Of a stretch of 64,000 nucleotides of DNA, positions 40,737-49,777 are shown in pieces (position 1 is the stretch's first letter; the number at the start of each line of letters is the position of its first letter). The stretch is from NCBI RefSeq assembly GCF_039539525.1, contig NZ_BAABDH010000018.1:1-64000 (forward strand), in the 5' to 3' direction. The DNA is from Hymenobacter algoricola (GTDB taxonomy: Bacteria > Bacteroidota > Bacteroidia > Cytophagales > Hymenobacteraceae). Made by a program: the position numbers and the translations under genes. The notes beneath the pieces are model-generated. The model was not told the DNA's origin. It searched no databases and saw only the letters and a program-made list of their open reading frames with translations.

Positions 40737-43469
40737 TCACTCAAACTTGAGCGCCGTGCGCCGCAGCTCGGGGCCGACTACCCGGTAGAGCTGGTACTCG
40801 GCCGTGGCGGCATGGTAGGTGAGGCCCACCTGCGGGGTGCTGCTGTCGAAGGGCTGCCCGCCGACCAGGCGGCCTTTGGCGTCGTAGAGGTAAGCTTTGC
40901 GCGGGCCGGGCTCGGTGAGGACGAACACCCGGCGGCCGGCGCCGAAGTCGAAAAACTGCGTGGGCTTCGGGCCCGAGGTGACAAACGTGCGGCTGAGCAG
41001 CAGCCGGCCGGTGGGCTCGAATAAGCTCAGCACCCCGCCTTCCTCCCGGGTTACCACGTAGCGGCGCTGGTTCTGGTCGGGCACCAGGCGAAACACGGAG
41101 CTGCGGCTCCAGGTGGCCACGCGGCTGCGGCTCACGATGTCGCCGCTCAGGTTGAACGTCACCCGCTCGCCGTGCTGGGTGACGACCGTCAGGCGGGTGC
41201 GGCTCAGGGTGAGGCCGCTTTCCACGAAGGCCCCCGTGTGCAGCCGCGCCCCCACGCTGATCGGAAAGCCCGGGTACACGCTGCCCTGCTGGTCGAAGGC
41301 GTAGACGTAGCCGTTTTCCAGGGGCACCACCACCACGTCGCGCCCACCCACGACCAGGTAGTGCGGCGGGGCCGCCAGGGCAAATTCCATGCGCTTGGGC
41401 TGCCAGCCCGGGTAGGCCGTGCCCAGCACGTCGTAGAGAAACAGGTTGCCCCCGCCCCCGGCCACCAGCAGCCGCGCCGCCCCCGCCGTTCCCGGCGACA
41501 CGGTCAGGGAGCTGGCCTGCACCGTGTCGGGCAGGTTGAGGGGGAAGTTGGGCGCCTCGCGGCCCCGCTCGTCGAGCAGGTGCAGGCGGCTGCCGGCCGC
41601 AAACAGGTAGCCGCCCGTGGCCGGCAGGCGCTGCAGGGGCTCGACCAGCGGCGCCGCCAGCGAGTCGGACCAGCTGACCACGTTGTCGGGGGTCACGTAG
41701 TGGAGCACGTGGCGGGCATCCTGCACCAGGGCCCCGGGCCGGGTGGCCCCGGTCACCGGTACCAGGGCGGGCGAGCTGGTAAGCGGGGTTTTGAAGGCCA
41801 GCGTGCCGCCCGTGCCGCTGCGCGACTGGGGCCGGGCCACGGCCGGCCCCAGGGCCGGGTGCCGCAGCACCAGCTGGGTGTAGTACTGGGCGTTGGGGTC
41901 GTCCTCGTTGGTAGCGGGCACCAGCTGCAGGGCCACCTGCGGGAAGCGCTTGAACAGGGTTTCGTTGCGCAGCAGCCCGGCCCGGCGCTCCTCTACCAGG
42001 GCCCGCAGCAGCACGTTCCAGCTGTTGCGGGTATCCAGAAACACGCTCATACGGGCCAGGGGCTGGGTTTCCTGTAGAAAGGCCACCTGCGTAGGCGAGC
42101 GGGCCCAGACTTCCCCCGCTGCCACATCGGTCAGCCACTGGCGCAGGCCCGCGGTATCGTCGCCAAACACGAGGTAGTTGCCGACCTGGGTGACGACGGG
42201 CGCGGCAAACCCCTGAAACAACGAGCCCAGCAGGCGGGCGGGCAGCTCGGGCACGCCGGTCTGGTACAGCTGGTAGGGCCCTACCCGCTCGAAGCTGGGG
42301 CTGGCCCCGCTCAGGCGCCGCAGCTGGCCCAGCCAGATGGCCGCCCGCACCTGGTTGGGGCAGTACACCAGCGCCAGCTTGGCCGCCCGGGTGCGGGCCG
42401 AAGGCGAGGCCAGGTAGCACAGGGCCACTTCCTGCCCCAGGCCCGCGGCCAGGCTGTCGACCAGCGGGGCCGTGCGGACGGCCAGCGAATCGGTGGGGGG
42501 CGCACTGGGGCGGGGCCCGCGCAGGCTGGCGGCTTTATCCAGGCCCAGGTGCACCAGCACGGCCGTGCGCAACGACAGCACGTCGGCCATGCGCAGGCGC
42601 TGGGCGGGCTGGCCCCGCAGCCGTTGGTGCAGGGTGTTGCGGGTCGTTTCGGGGTTGGCAAAGCCGTTGAACACCACTTTGTTGCCGGCCAGCTTCATTT
42701 CAAACTGCCCGTTCCGGGCCAGGCTGGTCACGACCCCGATGCCCGGCCCCACTTCGGCCCGGAAGAACAGGCCCAGAAACTGGGGCATGCGCCGGTAGTT
42801 GACCAGCAGCGTGGCATCCACGTCCTTGAGCTGAAAGAAGTCGGTGTTCTGAAAATCGGCCGCCACGGAGGGCAGCCCGGGGTGGTCGAGGCGCTGAATG
42901 ACGGCCTCGACCAGCGCCGGGCTGGCGCTCATGATAATATGGTTGCGGTAGTTGAAGAACGTGAGGCCGCGGCCGGTGCCCTTCGCGTGCACGTCGGTGA
43001 GCTCATGGCCGTGGTAGTCGCGGCGGCTGATGCGGTATTGGTCGTTGCGGCGCAGCCCGTCGACCAGGGTGCGCACCTGCCGGTACTCGCGCACACTGCC
43101 GATGGGCACCTGAAACAGCACGTCGAAGGCAGTGGGGCCGGTGACGTGGATGGAAGTCAGCACCTTTTTGCGGCCCAGAAAGCGCAGCACCACGTTGCGG
43201 CCATTGGCTATGCTGTCGACCATGGTGAGGTTGTCTTCCACCTGCTGGAAATAGCGCACGGCCGTCAGGTTGTCCCAGAGCTGGGTTTCCTTGAGGTGGC
43301 GCATCAGCGTGGGGTGGTCGTGGGTGGCCATCACGAACACGGCGTCGTCGGGCACCAGGCTCCAGGCATCCACGGGCACGCGGGCCACGCTGCGGCGGTA
43401 GTACACGTAGGAGCCCAGGGCTGACACCAGCAGCAGGCCTACCAGAAATACCAAGAGCTTTTGCGACAT
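40737..43469 (-). CDS. Membrane-anchored 910-aa protein with C-terminal propeller
   Basis: A single N-terminal membrane helix (LLVFLVGLLLVSALGSYVYY) anchors a large periplasmic protein. The first two thirds resemble the DUF3352-type proteins of Bacteroidota (WSLVPDDAVFVMATHDHPTL and repeated alpha/beta segments). The last third (about 600-910) has blades such as GGYLFAAGSRLHLLDERG and GYVYAFDQQGSVYPGFPISV, typical of a PQQ-like beta-propeller. Function is unknown; an envelope-assembly role is possible. A promoter box at 43494-43501 overlaps the longer ATG at 43496, so the ATG at 43469 is used. Confidence 0.82.
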   Translation of the reverse strand: MSQKLLVFLVGLLLVSALGSYVYYRRSVARVPVDAWSLVPDDAVFVMATHDHPTLMRHLKETQLWDNLTAVRYFQQVEDNLTMVDSIANGRNVVLRFLGRKKVLTSIHVTGPTAFDVLFQVPIGSVREYRQVRTLVDGLRRNDQYRISRRDYHGHELTDVHAKGTGRGLTFFNYRNHIIMSASPALVEAVIQRLDHPGLPSVAADFQNTDFFQLKDVDATLLVNYRRMPQFLGLFFRAEVGPGIGVVTSLARNGQFEMKLAGNKVVFNGFANPETTRNTLHQRLRGQPAQRLRMADVLSLRTAVLVHLGLDKAASLRGPRPSAPPTDSLAVRTAPLVDSLAAGLGQEVALCYLASPSARTRAAKLALVYCPNQVRAAIWLGQLRRLSGASPSFERVGPYQLYQTGVPELPARLLGSLFQGFAAPVVTQVGNYLVFGDDTAGLRQWLTDVAAGEVWARSPTQVAFLQETQPLARMSVFLDTRNSWNVLLRALVEERRAGLLRNETLFKRFPQVALQLVPATNEDDPNAQYYTQLVLRHPALGPAVARPQSRSGTGGTLAFKTPLTSSPALVPVTGATRPGALVQDARHVLHYVTPDNVVSWSDSLAAPLVEPLQRLPATGGYLFAAGSRLHLLDERGREAPNFPLNLPDTVQASSLTVSPGTAGAARLLVAGGGGNLFLYDVLGTAYPGWQPKRMEFALAAPPHYLVVGGRDVVVVPLENGYVYAFDQQGSVYPGFPISVGARLHTGAFVESGLTLSRTRLTVVTQHGERVTFNLSGDIVSRSRVATWSRSSVFRLVPDQNQRRYVVTREEGGVLSLFEPTGRLLLSRTFVTSGPKPTQFFDFGAGRRVFVLTEPGPRKAYLYDAKGRLVGGQPFDSSTPQVGLTYHAATAEYQLYRVVGPELRRTALKFE

Positions 43470-43493
43470 GCAGGGAATGGGAGTGGCGGGCGG

Positions 43494-43501
43494 CAAAATT
43501 A
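43494..43501 (-). promoter_or_regulatory. Predicted -7 box for the 910-aa protein
   Basis: TAATTTTG on the minus strand, 24 nt before the ATG at 43469. Confidence 0.5.
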
Positions 43502-43622
43502 GCTATTCGGACGCTGGCAGCGGCAAGTTAGTTGGCCGGCCCGGCCCCGCCCCCCGGAAAGGCGGCGGCGGCCGCGCCATTCTGCGGCTCTCCCTCGTAT
43601 ATTGAGCTACCAAACCTGATGT

Positions 43623-44192
43623 ATGCGGCGCGCCCCTCTCCTACTGCTTTTGCTGGTGCTGCTGCTGCCCGGCTGCTTTCAACTGCGGGAGCCCGAGCCC
43701 GCCGATGCCGTCAGTGAGTGGATTCAGCCCACCCAGATTGATATTCTGCTCAGTAACTTCACCACCGCCGTGGAGCGCCTGAACCCGGCCAACTACGAGC
43801 GGTGCTTCAGCGGCCCCGCCTACCGGTTCGTGCCCGATCCTACGGCGGCAGGGACCACCGCGGCGCTGTTTGCCAACTGGAGCGTGAGTGAGGAGCGCGA
43901 CTACTTCAACAGCCTGCGCCGCCGCGCCCCCGCTACCCCGGCCAACCAGCTCACGCTCACCAACCGGCGCGACCAGTTTTTCACGACCGACTCGGCCGAG
44001 GTGTCGGCGCTCTACCAGCTGCGCATCGTGCAGCAGGACACTGCCTTTCGGCCGGCCCTGCTCGAGGGCAGCATCCGACTGGTGGTGCGCCGGCGCAACA
44101 ACGAGTGGAAGATTGCCGGCTGGCGCGACCAGCGCACCACGGGCGCCCAGGCCACCTGGACCGACCTGAAGAAATATTTTATCAGCCACTAG
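43623..44192 (+). CDS. Lipoprotein, NTF2-like pair member 1
   Basis: A 189-residue protein with a lipoprotein signal (LLLLVLLLPGCFQ). The mature part starts with a long helix (DILLSNFTTAVERLNPANYE) and then alternating strands ending KIAGWRDQRTT, a layout that recalls SnoaL/NTF2-like folds. The next gene encodes a second lipoprotein with the same plan, ending in a related strand (RMRSWYDRSEF). They look like an ancient tandem duplication. Function unknown. Confidence 0.75.
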   Translation: MRRAPLLLLLLVLLLPGCFQLREPEPADAVSEWIQPTQIDILLSNFTTAVERLNPANYERCFSGPAYRFVPDPTAAGTTAALFANWSVSEERDYFNSLRRRAPATPANQLTLTNRRDQFFTTDSAEVSALYQLRIVQQDTAFRPALLEGSIRLVVRRRNNEWKIAGWRDQRTTGAQATWTDLKKYFISH

Positions 44193-44230
44193 CTATATTC
44201 GGGTCGCCGACGCTTGCTGGCGAAGCTGTT

Positions 44231-44782
44231 ATGATACACCCGCCGCTTTCGTCGCCGTTGCTGCCCGTCCTGCGCAGGGGCCTGCTCCCGGCGTTGCTGG
44301 GGCTGGGCACGGCCGCCTGCAATCCTTTTGCCCCGGCCCTCGACGATGCCGTGACGGACCCCAACAAGCTGCTGGGCAACCCCGTGACGGTGCGTGGCTT
44401 CTTCGACCGGTTCCGCTCCAGCTACCAGCTGCGCGACTCTACCCTGTATGGGCAGCTGCTCGACCGGCGCTTCACGTTTACCTTCCGCGACTTCGCCAAC
44501 AACATCGACCGCACCTGGAACCGCGACGTGGAAATCAACACCACTTACAAGCTGTTCCGGGCCTCGCGCAGCGCCAACCTGCAGTGGACCCAGTACCTGC
44601 CCACCTCCGACACGGCTTTTTCCGATACGCTGGTGTACGTGGAGCGCTCCTTCAGCCTCAGCATCGAGCAGCGCGACGACCAGAGCTTCACCGGGGCCGG
44701 CTCGGCCCGGCTGGTGCTGGTGCGCAAAAACAAGGATGCCCCCTGGCGCATGCGCAGCTGGTACGACCGCAGCGAGTTCTAG
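44231..44782 (+). CDS. Lipoprotein, NTF2-like pair member 2
   Basis: A 183-residue lipoprotein (signal LLPALLGLGTAACNPF). After the linker come a helix (VRGFFDRFRSSYQL) and a beta-sheet with the late segment RLVLVRKNKDAPWRMRSWYD, matching the partner gene 38 nt upstream in length, order and final strand. The frame is open to 44105, but the ATG at 44231 gives the lipoprotein signal. The two are probably cotranscribed envelope proteins of unknown role. Confidence 0.75.
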   Translation: MIHPPLSSPLLPVLRRGLLPALLGLGTAACNPFAPALDDAVTDPNKLLGNPVTVRGFFDRFRSSYQLRDSTLYGQLLDRRFTFTFRDFANNIDRTWNRDVEINTTYKLFRASRSANLQWTQYLPTSDTAFSDTLVYVERSFSLSIEQRDDQSFTGAGSARLVLVRKNKDAPWRMRSWYDRSEF

Positions 44783-44939
44783 ACCCCGGACGGCGGCAGA
44801 TGGTTCGGGCGGGCCGGATTTCGGAGCCGGAGTGCCGGGTTGAACCCGGCCGGGGCCGTGGGAACCGGATAGAATGTTGGCATTAATCCTTTGCAACCTT
44901 CTATCTTCCGGCCCCTATACCCTCCCTGTACTCTTTCCA

Positions 44940-46424
44940 ATGTCTGAACAACAAGGCCACTTCAAGCGCGCCATTACTCTTTTCGACGCCATTATGCTGG
45001 TCACCGGCAGCATGATCGGCTCCGGCATCTTCATCGTCTCGGCCGATATTGCCCGGCAGGTGGGCAGCGCGGGCTGGCTGCTGGTGGTGTGGCTGCTGAC
45101 CGGCTTTATCACCATGGCCGGTGCCATCAGCTACGGCGAGCTGGCCTCCATGTTCCCGAAAGTGGGCGGGCAATACGTGTACCTGCGCGAGGCTTTCGGG
45201 CGCCTGACGGCCTTTCTCTACGGCTGGACGCTGTTTCTGGTGATTCAAACCGGCGTTATTGCCGCCGTGGCCGTGGCCTTCGCCAAGTTCACCGGGGTGC
45301 TGGTTCCCTGGTTCAGCGTCAAGAACGTGTTGTTCGAAACCACCATTTTCGGTTGGAACTTCACCTTTTCCTCGGTGCAGCTGCTGGCCATTATCCTCAT
45401 CATCGGCATCACGGCCATCAACGCCCGCGGGGTGCGGGCCGGCAAGCTGATTCAGAACGTGCTGGGCAGTACCAAGCTTATTGCCCTGGCCCTGCTCATC
45501 ATCCTGGGCGTGGCCTTTGGCATCAACTCCGCCGCCATTCAGGCCAACTTCCACGACCTGTGGACGGCCACCCGCCACGCCGCCCCCGGCGTGACGGCGG
45601 CCACCGTGCCCATCAGCGGCTCGGGCCTGCTGATTGCCATCGGCATGGCCATGTCGGGCTCCCTGTTCTCTTCCGACTCCTGGAACAACATCGGCTTTGC
45701 CGGCGAAGAAATCCAGAACCCCGAGCGGACGCTCGTGCGCAGCATGGCCATCGGCACGGCCATCGTGACGGCCCTCTACATTCTGATCAACATCGTGTAC
45801 CTGCTGGTGCTGCCCCTGGCCGGCTCCCCCGAGGCCACCACCATTGCCGGCCGCGGCATCATGTACGCCACCGACGACCGGGTGGCCACCGCCGTGGCCG
45901 AGTCGGTGCTGGGGCCGGCGGGGGCCTACGTGCTGGCCATCCTGATTATGTTGAGCACGTTCGGGGCCAACAACGGCATCATCCTCAGCGGGGCCCGGGC
46001 CTACTTTGCCATGGCCAAGGACGGGCTGTTCTTCCCCGGCCTGGCCCGGCTCAACCGCGCCGGCGTCCCCGGCCGGGCGCTGTGGGTGCAGTGCCTGTGG
46101 GCCTGTCTGCTCTGCCTGAGCGGCTCGTACGGGGAGCTGCTCAACTACGTCATGTTCTCGGTTATCCTGTTCTACGTCGTCACCATCATCGGCATCTTCG
46201 TGCTGCGCCGTACCCGGCCCGAGGCGCCCCGGCCCTACCGCGCCTGGGGCTACCCGCTGGTGCCGCTGCTCTACGTGGTGCTGGCCTCCATCTTCTGCGT
46301 CATCCTGCTCATTGCCCCCGACACGGCCAAGTATTCCGGCCGCGGCCTGATTCTGGTAGCGCTGGGTGTGCCGGTGTACTTCCTGTTCGGCAACCGGTTT
46401 GCCACTAAGACCCCGGTGGAATAG
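44940..46424 (+). CDS. APC-family amino acid permease
   Basis: A 494-residue transporter with twelve predicted membrane helices. The first helix carries the family substrate motif GSMIGSGIFIV, and helix 6 has LFSSDSWNNIGFAGEEIQNP. The layout matches the LAT/AAT branch of the amino acid-polyamine-organocation superfamily, which exchanges or imports amino acids; the substrate is not evident. The frame opens at 44874, but the ATG at 44940 (MSEQQGHFKRAI) is the normal cytosolic start of the family. A perfect terminator follows. Confidence 0.92.
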   Translation: MSEQQGHFKRAITLFDAIMLVTGSMIGSGIFIVSADIARQVGSAGWLLVVWLLTGFITMAGAISYGELASMFPKVGGQYVYLREAFGRLTAFLYGWTLFLVIQTGVIAAVAVAFAKFTGVLVPWFSVKNVLFETTIFGWNFTFSSVQLLAIILIIGITAINARGVRAGKLIQNVLGSTKLIALALLIILGVAFGINSAAIQANFHDLWTATRHAAPGVTAATVPISGSGLLIAIGMAMSGSLFSSDSWNNIGFAGEEIQNPERTLVRSMAIGTAIVTALYILINIVYLLVLPLAGSPEATTIAGRGIMYATDDRVATAVAESVLGPAGAYVLAILIMLSTFGANNGIILSGARAYFAMAKDGLFFPGLARLNRAGVPGRALWVQCLWACLLCLSGSYGELLNYVMFSVILFYVVTIIGIFVLRRTRPEAPRPYRAWGYPLVPLLYVVLASIFCVILLIAPDTAKYSGRGLILVALGVPVYFLFGNRFATKTPVE

Positions 46425-46440
46425 GCCACACTCACCCGAA

Positions 46441-46480
46441 AGCAAAAAGCCCTGCCGTTCTCACGGCAGGGCTTTTTGCT
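46441..46480. terminator. Bidirectional terminator after the permease
   Basis: Perfect 18-bp stem (46441-46458 with 46463-46480), loop TCTC, with A5 and T5 edges, between convergent genes. Confidence 0.88.
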
Positions 46481-46497
46481 GGGGTTGGTCCAGAACT

Positions 46498-47190
46498 TTA
46501 CTTGCGGCGGCGCTTAGCTCCTTCGCGGGGCACCAGCGTTACGTTGACGGGCTGGGAGCCGCGGGCGCGCATCTCCTGGTCCTGATAGCCGCCGTAGCCG
46601 TAGGTGAGGGTGTTGTCGCCGGCGGGCACTTCCATCGAGTAGTTGCCGTTGGCATCGGTGCTGGCTACTTTGCGCGAGCCTTTCAGCATCACGGTAGCCC
46701 CGGCCATCGGCTTGCCTTCCTCATCCAGAATCCGGCCCGACAGCGTCACGTTGGTTGGCTCCGGGGCGGGGGCGGGCGCGGGCGCCGCTTCCTCTACCAC
46801 CGGGGCGGCAACGGGCTGCGCGGCCACTGCCCCGGTCGGGGCCGTGCCCGGCGTGGCGGCCGGGCGCGGGGCGGGCCGGGCGGCTACCGTAGCGGTGGCC
46901 GTGGGCTTTTTGGCTTCCTCCGGCTTGTCGTCTTCCTCTGCTGCCGCCACTTCCTCGGCGGGCCGGTCGCCGGTCACGGTGGCGTCGCCGAGCATCACGG
47001 AGGGCATCACGCTGGCAATGGGCGCGCGGCCGGTTTTGCCCGGCACAAAGGCGTAGCCCAGCCCGGCCAGCAGCACCACGGCCCCCACGATAATGCCCAG
47101 TTTGCGGTTGCCGGAGGACATATCCTGCTCCTCGTCCTGCAGGAGAGCGTCGTCGTTTTCCGGCTCGGAAGAGTATTTGTCTGAATTCAT
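46498..47190 (-). CDS. Membrane-anchored protein with carboxypeptidase-regulatory domain
   Basis: A 230-residue protein: acidic cytosolic start (about 1-28), one membrane helix (LGIIVGAVVLLAGLGYAFV), a Pro/Ala/Glu-rich periplasmic spacer (about 75-145) and a C-terminal CarboxypepD_reg-like domain (VTLSGRILDEEGKPMAGATV onward) ending in a basic tail (EGAKRRRK). In Bacteroidota this domain often sits at the N-terminus of TonB receptors; here it is held out from the inner membrane on a spacer. Role unknown. A promoter box at 47320-47327 contains the longer ATG at 47322, so the ATG at 47190 is used. Confidence 0.82.
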   Translation of the reverse strand: MNSDKYSSEPENDDALLQDEEQDMSSGNRKLGIIVGAVVLLAGLGYAFVPGKTGRAPIASVMPSVMLGDATVTGDRPAEEVAAAEEDDKPEEAKKPTATATVAARPAPRPAATPGTAPTGAVAAQPVAAPVVEEAAPAPAPAPEPTNVTLSGRILDEEGKPMAGATVMLKGSRKVASTDANGNYSMEVPAGDNTLTYGYGGYQDQEMRARGSQPVNVTLVPREGAKRRRK

Positions 47191-47319
47191 AAAGTTGCGG
47201 TTAGGCTTAGTTGAAGAGTGGAGTTTGGGCAGAAGAAAAGCAGGTTGACTGGATGCAGCCAAGGCCGATTTTCCGGGGAGCTCAGCATTGGTTTCTAAAG
47301 ATATAGAATTAGCACTGCA

Positions 47320-47327
47320 CAAACATA
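47320..47327 (-). promoter_or_regulatory. Predicted -7 box for the 230-aa anchored protein
   Basis: TATGTTTG on the minus strand in an AT-rich stretch, about 130 nt before the ATG at 47190. Confidence 0.5.
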
Positions 47328-47372
47328 ATTTTATAATAACCCCGGCGCAAACCTTTGCGTAGCGGGAGCCCC

Positions 47373-47410
47373 AAAAAACGAGGCTCCCCGCACGGATGCG
47401 GGGAGCCTCG
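47373..47410 (-). terminator. Terminator of the 122-aa protein gene
   Basis: Perfect 14-bp stem (47379-47392 with 47397-47410), loop CGGA, followed by T6 on the minus strand. Confidence 0.85.
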
Positions 47411-47433
47411 GGGGTGACCGGAGCGGCCGGGAG

Positions 47434-47802
47434 TTAGTCGTGGGCGGGAGTAGCGGGGCCGCTGGGGGCTTCTTCGCCAAACTCCTGGTCCTGGCTGCGG
47501 ACGCCGTTGCCCATCTCGTAGCTGCCTTCCTTGGTAAAGCCGGGACCCTGGGCCTGCTCGCCGTCGGTGTGGTGGTCGTTGCCGCCCTGGGGAGTGGTTT
47601 CGCTGCCGCCAATGTGCAGGTTCTGCAGCTGGTCTTTCTGGTCGGAGCGCTGAGTGTAGCCGTTGGCGCCCACGTTGCGGTGGGCCGAGGCGTCATCGCT
47701 TTCCTTGCCGTTGCTCTGCCCTTTTTTAAAGGCTTTCTCGTTTTCGAGCTGCTCGTTTTCCGGGATGCGTTTTTCGGTGGTATCTTCCTTATCGATGGCC
47801 AT
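47434..47802 (-). CDS. Hydrophilic, low-complexity 122-aa protein
   Basis: A very hydrophilic protein rich in Gln, Asn, Glu, Lys, Gly and Asp, with no hydrophobic core, signal peptide or known domain (start MAIDKEDTTEKRIPENEQLE). Such composition suggests a disordered protein, perhaps of the stress or desiccation-tolerance kind, but no hydrophilin or LEA repeat is clear. It has its own terminator, which supports it as a real gene. No promoter box was found directly upstream. Confidence 0.68.
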   Translation of the reverse strand: MAIDKEDTTEKRIPENEQLENEKAFKKGQSNGKESDDASAHRNVGANGYTQRSDQKDQLQNLHIGGSETTPQGGNDHHTDGEQAQGPGFTKEGSYEMGNGVRSQDQEFGEEAPSGPATPAHD

Positions 47803-48016
47803 GGCGGTGGGAGTTATGGTGAAGTCTGCCTTCTCTTACGCACCCTGCCGGGGCTTGGTTCGGCCATTTCGGCGCGCGGCCGGCGCGGCGGCCCGGCCGT
47901 ACTTCCCGCCGCCGCCACCGCCGCCGGGCGGCCCCGATCCGCGCGCGCGCTGGGCCCAGGCGAGCGGCCCGCGCCGACCATGACCGGTCAGGGAGCGTAT
48001 TGTGCTGTGGCCGGGT

Positions 48017-48024
48017 TACATTTG
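48017..48024 (+). promoter_or_regulatory. Predicted -7 box for the FAD reductase unit
   Basis: TACATTTG, 51 nt before the ATG at 48076. The rest of the 47803-48075 gap is very GC-rich and shows no gene. Confidence 0.5.
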
Positions 48025-48075
48025 GCCCCGGCCGCGGCGGCTTTCGTCCGGGCCCTGCTTCTTACTCCGCTTTCT

Positions 48076-49419
48076 ATGCGTCTCGTTATTATCGGCAACG
48101 GCATCACCGGCGTCACGGCGGCCCTCACGGTGCGCCGGCAGCAGCCCGCGGCCCACATCACCCTGGTAGCCGACGAGACGGCACACCACTACTCGCGCAC
48201 GGCGCTGATGTACGTGTACATGGGCCACCTGCGCTACCCCGACATTAAGCCCTACGAGGACTGGTTCTGGGCTGAAAACCGGCTGGAGCTGGTGCACGCC
48301 ACCGCCACCGGCCTCGACCTGGACCAGCAAACCGTGCAACTCAGCACCGGCCCGCCCCTGCCCTACGACAAGCTGCTGCTGGCCACCGGCTCGGTCAGCC
48401 GCTTTGCCGACTGGCCCGGGCAGCACCTGCGTGGCGTGCAGGGCCTCTACAGCCTGCCCGATCTGGAAGCCATGACCCGCGATACCCACGGCATCGGCCA
48501 CGGCGTGGTGGTGGGCGGGGGCCTGATCGGGGTGGAGCTGGCCGAAATGCTGCACTCCCGCGGCATTGCCGCCACGGTGCTCGTGCGCGACACCCACTAC
48601 TGGGGCTCGGTGCTGCCGCCCGAGGAAGCCCGCCTGATTCAGCGGCAGTTCGACGAGAACCACGTGGCCGTGCGCTACGAGACCGAGCTGCGCGAAATCC
48701 TGGCCGACGCCGCTGGCCGGGTGCGGGCCGTAATCACGACGGCGGGGGAGGAAATTGCCTGCCAGTGGGTGGGCCTGGCCACCGGCGTAACCCCGAACCT
48801 GACGCTGGCCCAAAGCGCCGGGGTGGAAACCGACCGGGGCATCCTGGTTGATGCGCTGCTGCAAACCAGCCTGCCCCACGTGTACGCCGCCGGCGACTGC
48901 GCCCAGCACCGCCAGCCCGGCGCGGGGGAGGTGCCGATTGAGCAGCTCTGGTACACGGGCCGCCTGCAGGGCGAAACGGTGGCCCACACGCTCTGCGGCA
49001 CGCCCACGCCCTACCGCCGCGGCACCTGGTTCAACTCGGCCAAGTTTTTCAACCTCGAATACCAGACCTACGGCCTGGTGCCCGCCCGCCCCACACCCGG
49101 CCTCGACAGCTTCTACTGGGAGCACCCCAACGGCCGCCACGCCCTGCGCATCACCTTCGAAGCCACCGGCAGCCGCGCCGTGACGGGCTTCAATGGCCTG
49201 GGCCTGCGCCTGCGCCACGCCGTGTGCGCCGCCTGGATTGAGGCCCGCACCCCGCTGCCCACCGTCGTGGCCCAGCTCGGGGCGGCTAACTTTGACCCCG
49301 AGTTTTTCCGCCAGCACGAGCCGGCCATCGTGCGGCACTACAACCAGCAGTTTCCCCAGCAGCCCGTGGTACTGCAGCGCCGCAAGGGCCTCTTCGCCCG
49401 GCTGAGCGGACAGGGCTGA
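48076..49419 (+). CDS. FAD/NAD(P)-dependent oxidoreductase (NirB-like)
   Basis: A 447-residue two-dinucleotide-fold flavoprotein. FAD loop LVIIGNGITGVTAAL (3-17), second loop GVVVGGGLIGVELAEML near residue 145, and VYAAGDCAQ near residue 270 that positions the flavin. It resembles the reductase domain of the nitrite reductase large subunit and rubredoxin/ferredoxin reductases. It should pass electrons from NAD(P)H to a protein acceptor. The next two genes encode a small membrane protein and a membrane 4Fe-4S protein, so I read the three as one electron-transfer operon. The frame is open upstream, but the ATG at 48076 starts the Rossmann strand directly. Confidence 0.88.
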   Translation: MRLVIIGNGITGVTAALTVRRQQPAAHITLVADETAHHYSRTALMYVYMGHLRYPDIKPYEDWFWAENRLELVHATATGLDLDQQTVQLSTGPPLPYDKLLLATGSVSRFADWPGQHLRGVQGLYSLPDLEAMTRDTHGIGHGVVVGGGLIGVELAEMLHSRGIAATVLVRDTHYWGSVLPPEEARLIQRQFDENHVAVRYETELREILADAAGRVRAVITTAGEEIACQWVGLATGVTPNLTLAQSAGVETDRGILVDALLQTSLPHVYAAGDCAQHRQPGAGEVPIEQLWYTGRLQGETVAHTLCGTPTPYRRGTWFNSAKFFNLEYQTYGLVPARPTPGLDSFYWEHPNGRHALRITFEATGSRAVTGFNGLGLRLRHAVCAAWIEARTPLPTVVAQLGAANFDPEFFRQHEPAIVRHYNQQFPQQPVVLQRRKGLFARLSGQG

Positions 49420-49507
49420 CGGCCGGCTCCCGGCGGCTCCCGCCCGCTTCATTCCGTTCCGGCTCCTGCCCTTAGCCTTTCCCTCCCAACTTTTAACCAA
49501 TTCCGCA

Positions 49508-49732
49508 GTGGATTTCTCCAAGCTCTACAAGCCCAGCGCCCTCAACAGCTACCAGTTCATTGCCCTTACCGGGCTCATCATGAGTGCCGGCGCCCATCTG
49601 GTGCTGCACTTCTTCGTTCACCGGCTGCCCGAGGGCTTCCGGTGGCTGTACGTATGCTGGGCGGCCCTTTACGTGCTGGCCTCGCTCAAAAACCTGTTCG
49701 GCAAGCCCGACGAAGGCCACCATCACCACTAG
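49508..49732 (+). CDS. Small two-helix membrane protein with natural His tail
   Basis: A 74-residue protein with a GTG start and two membrane helices (about 18-38 and 45-64) around a short loop (HRLPEGFR). It ends in DEGHHHH, four histidines in a row, which could bind a metal or haem. It lies between the flavin reductase and the membrane 4Fe-4S protein genes on the same strand, 88 nt after the first and 45 nt before the second, so it is probably a subunit of the same complex. I do not recognise the family. Confidence 0.72.
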   Translation: MDFSKLYKPSALNSYQFIALTGLIMSAGAHLVLHFFVHRLPEGFRWLYVCWAALYVLASLKNLFGKPDEGHHHH

Positions 49733-49777
49733 TCCGGCGCGGCCGGCTTGCTTCTCCTTTCCTTGATCTTCCCGCTT

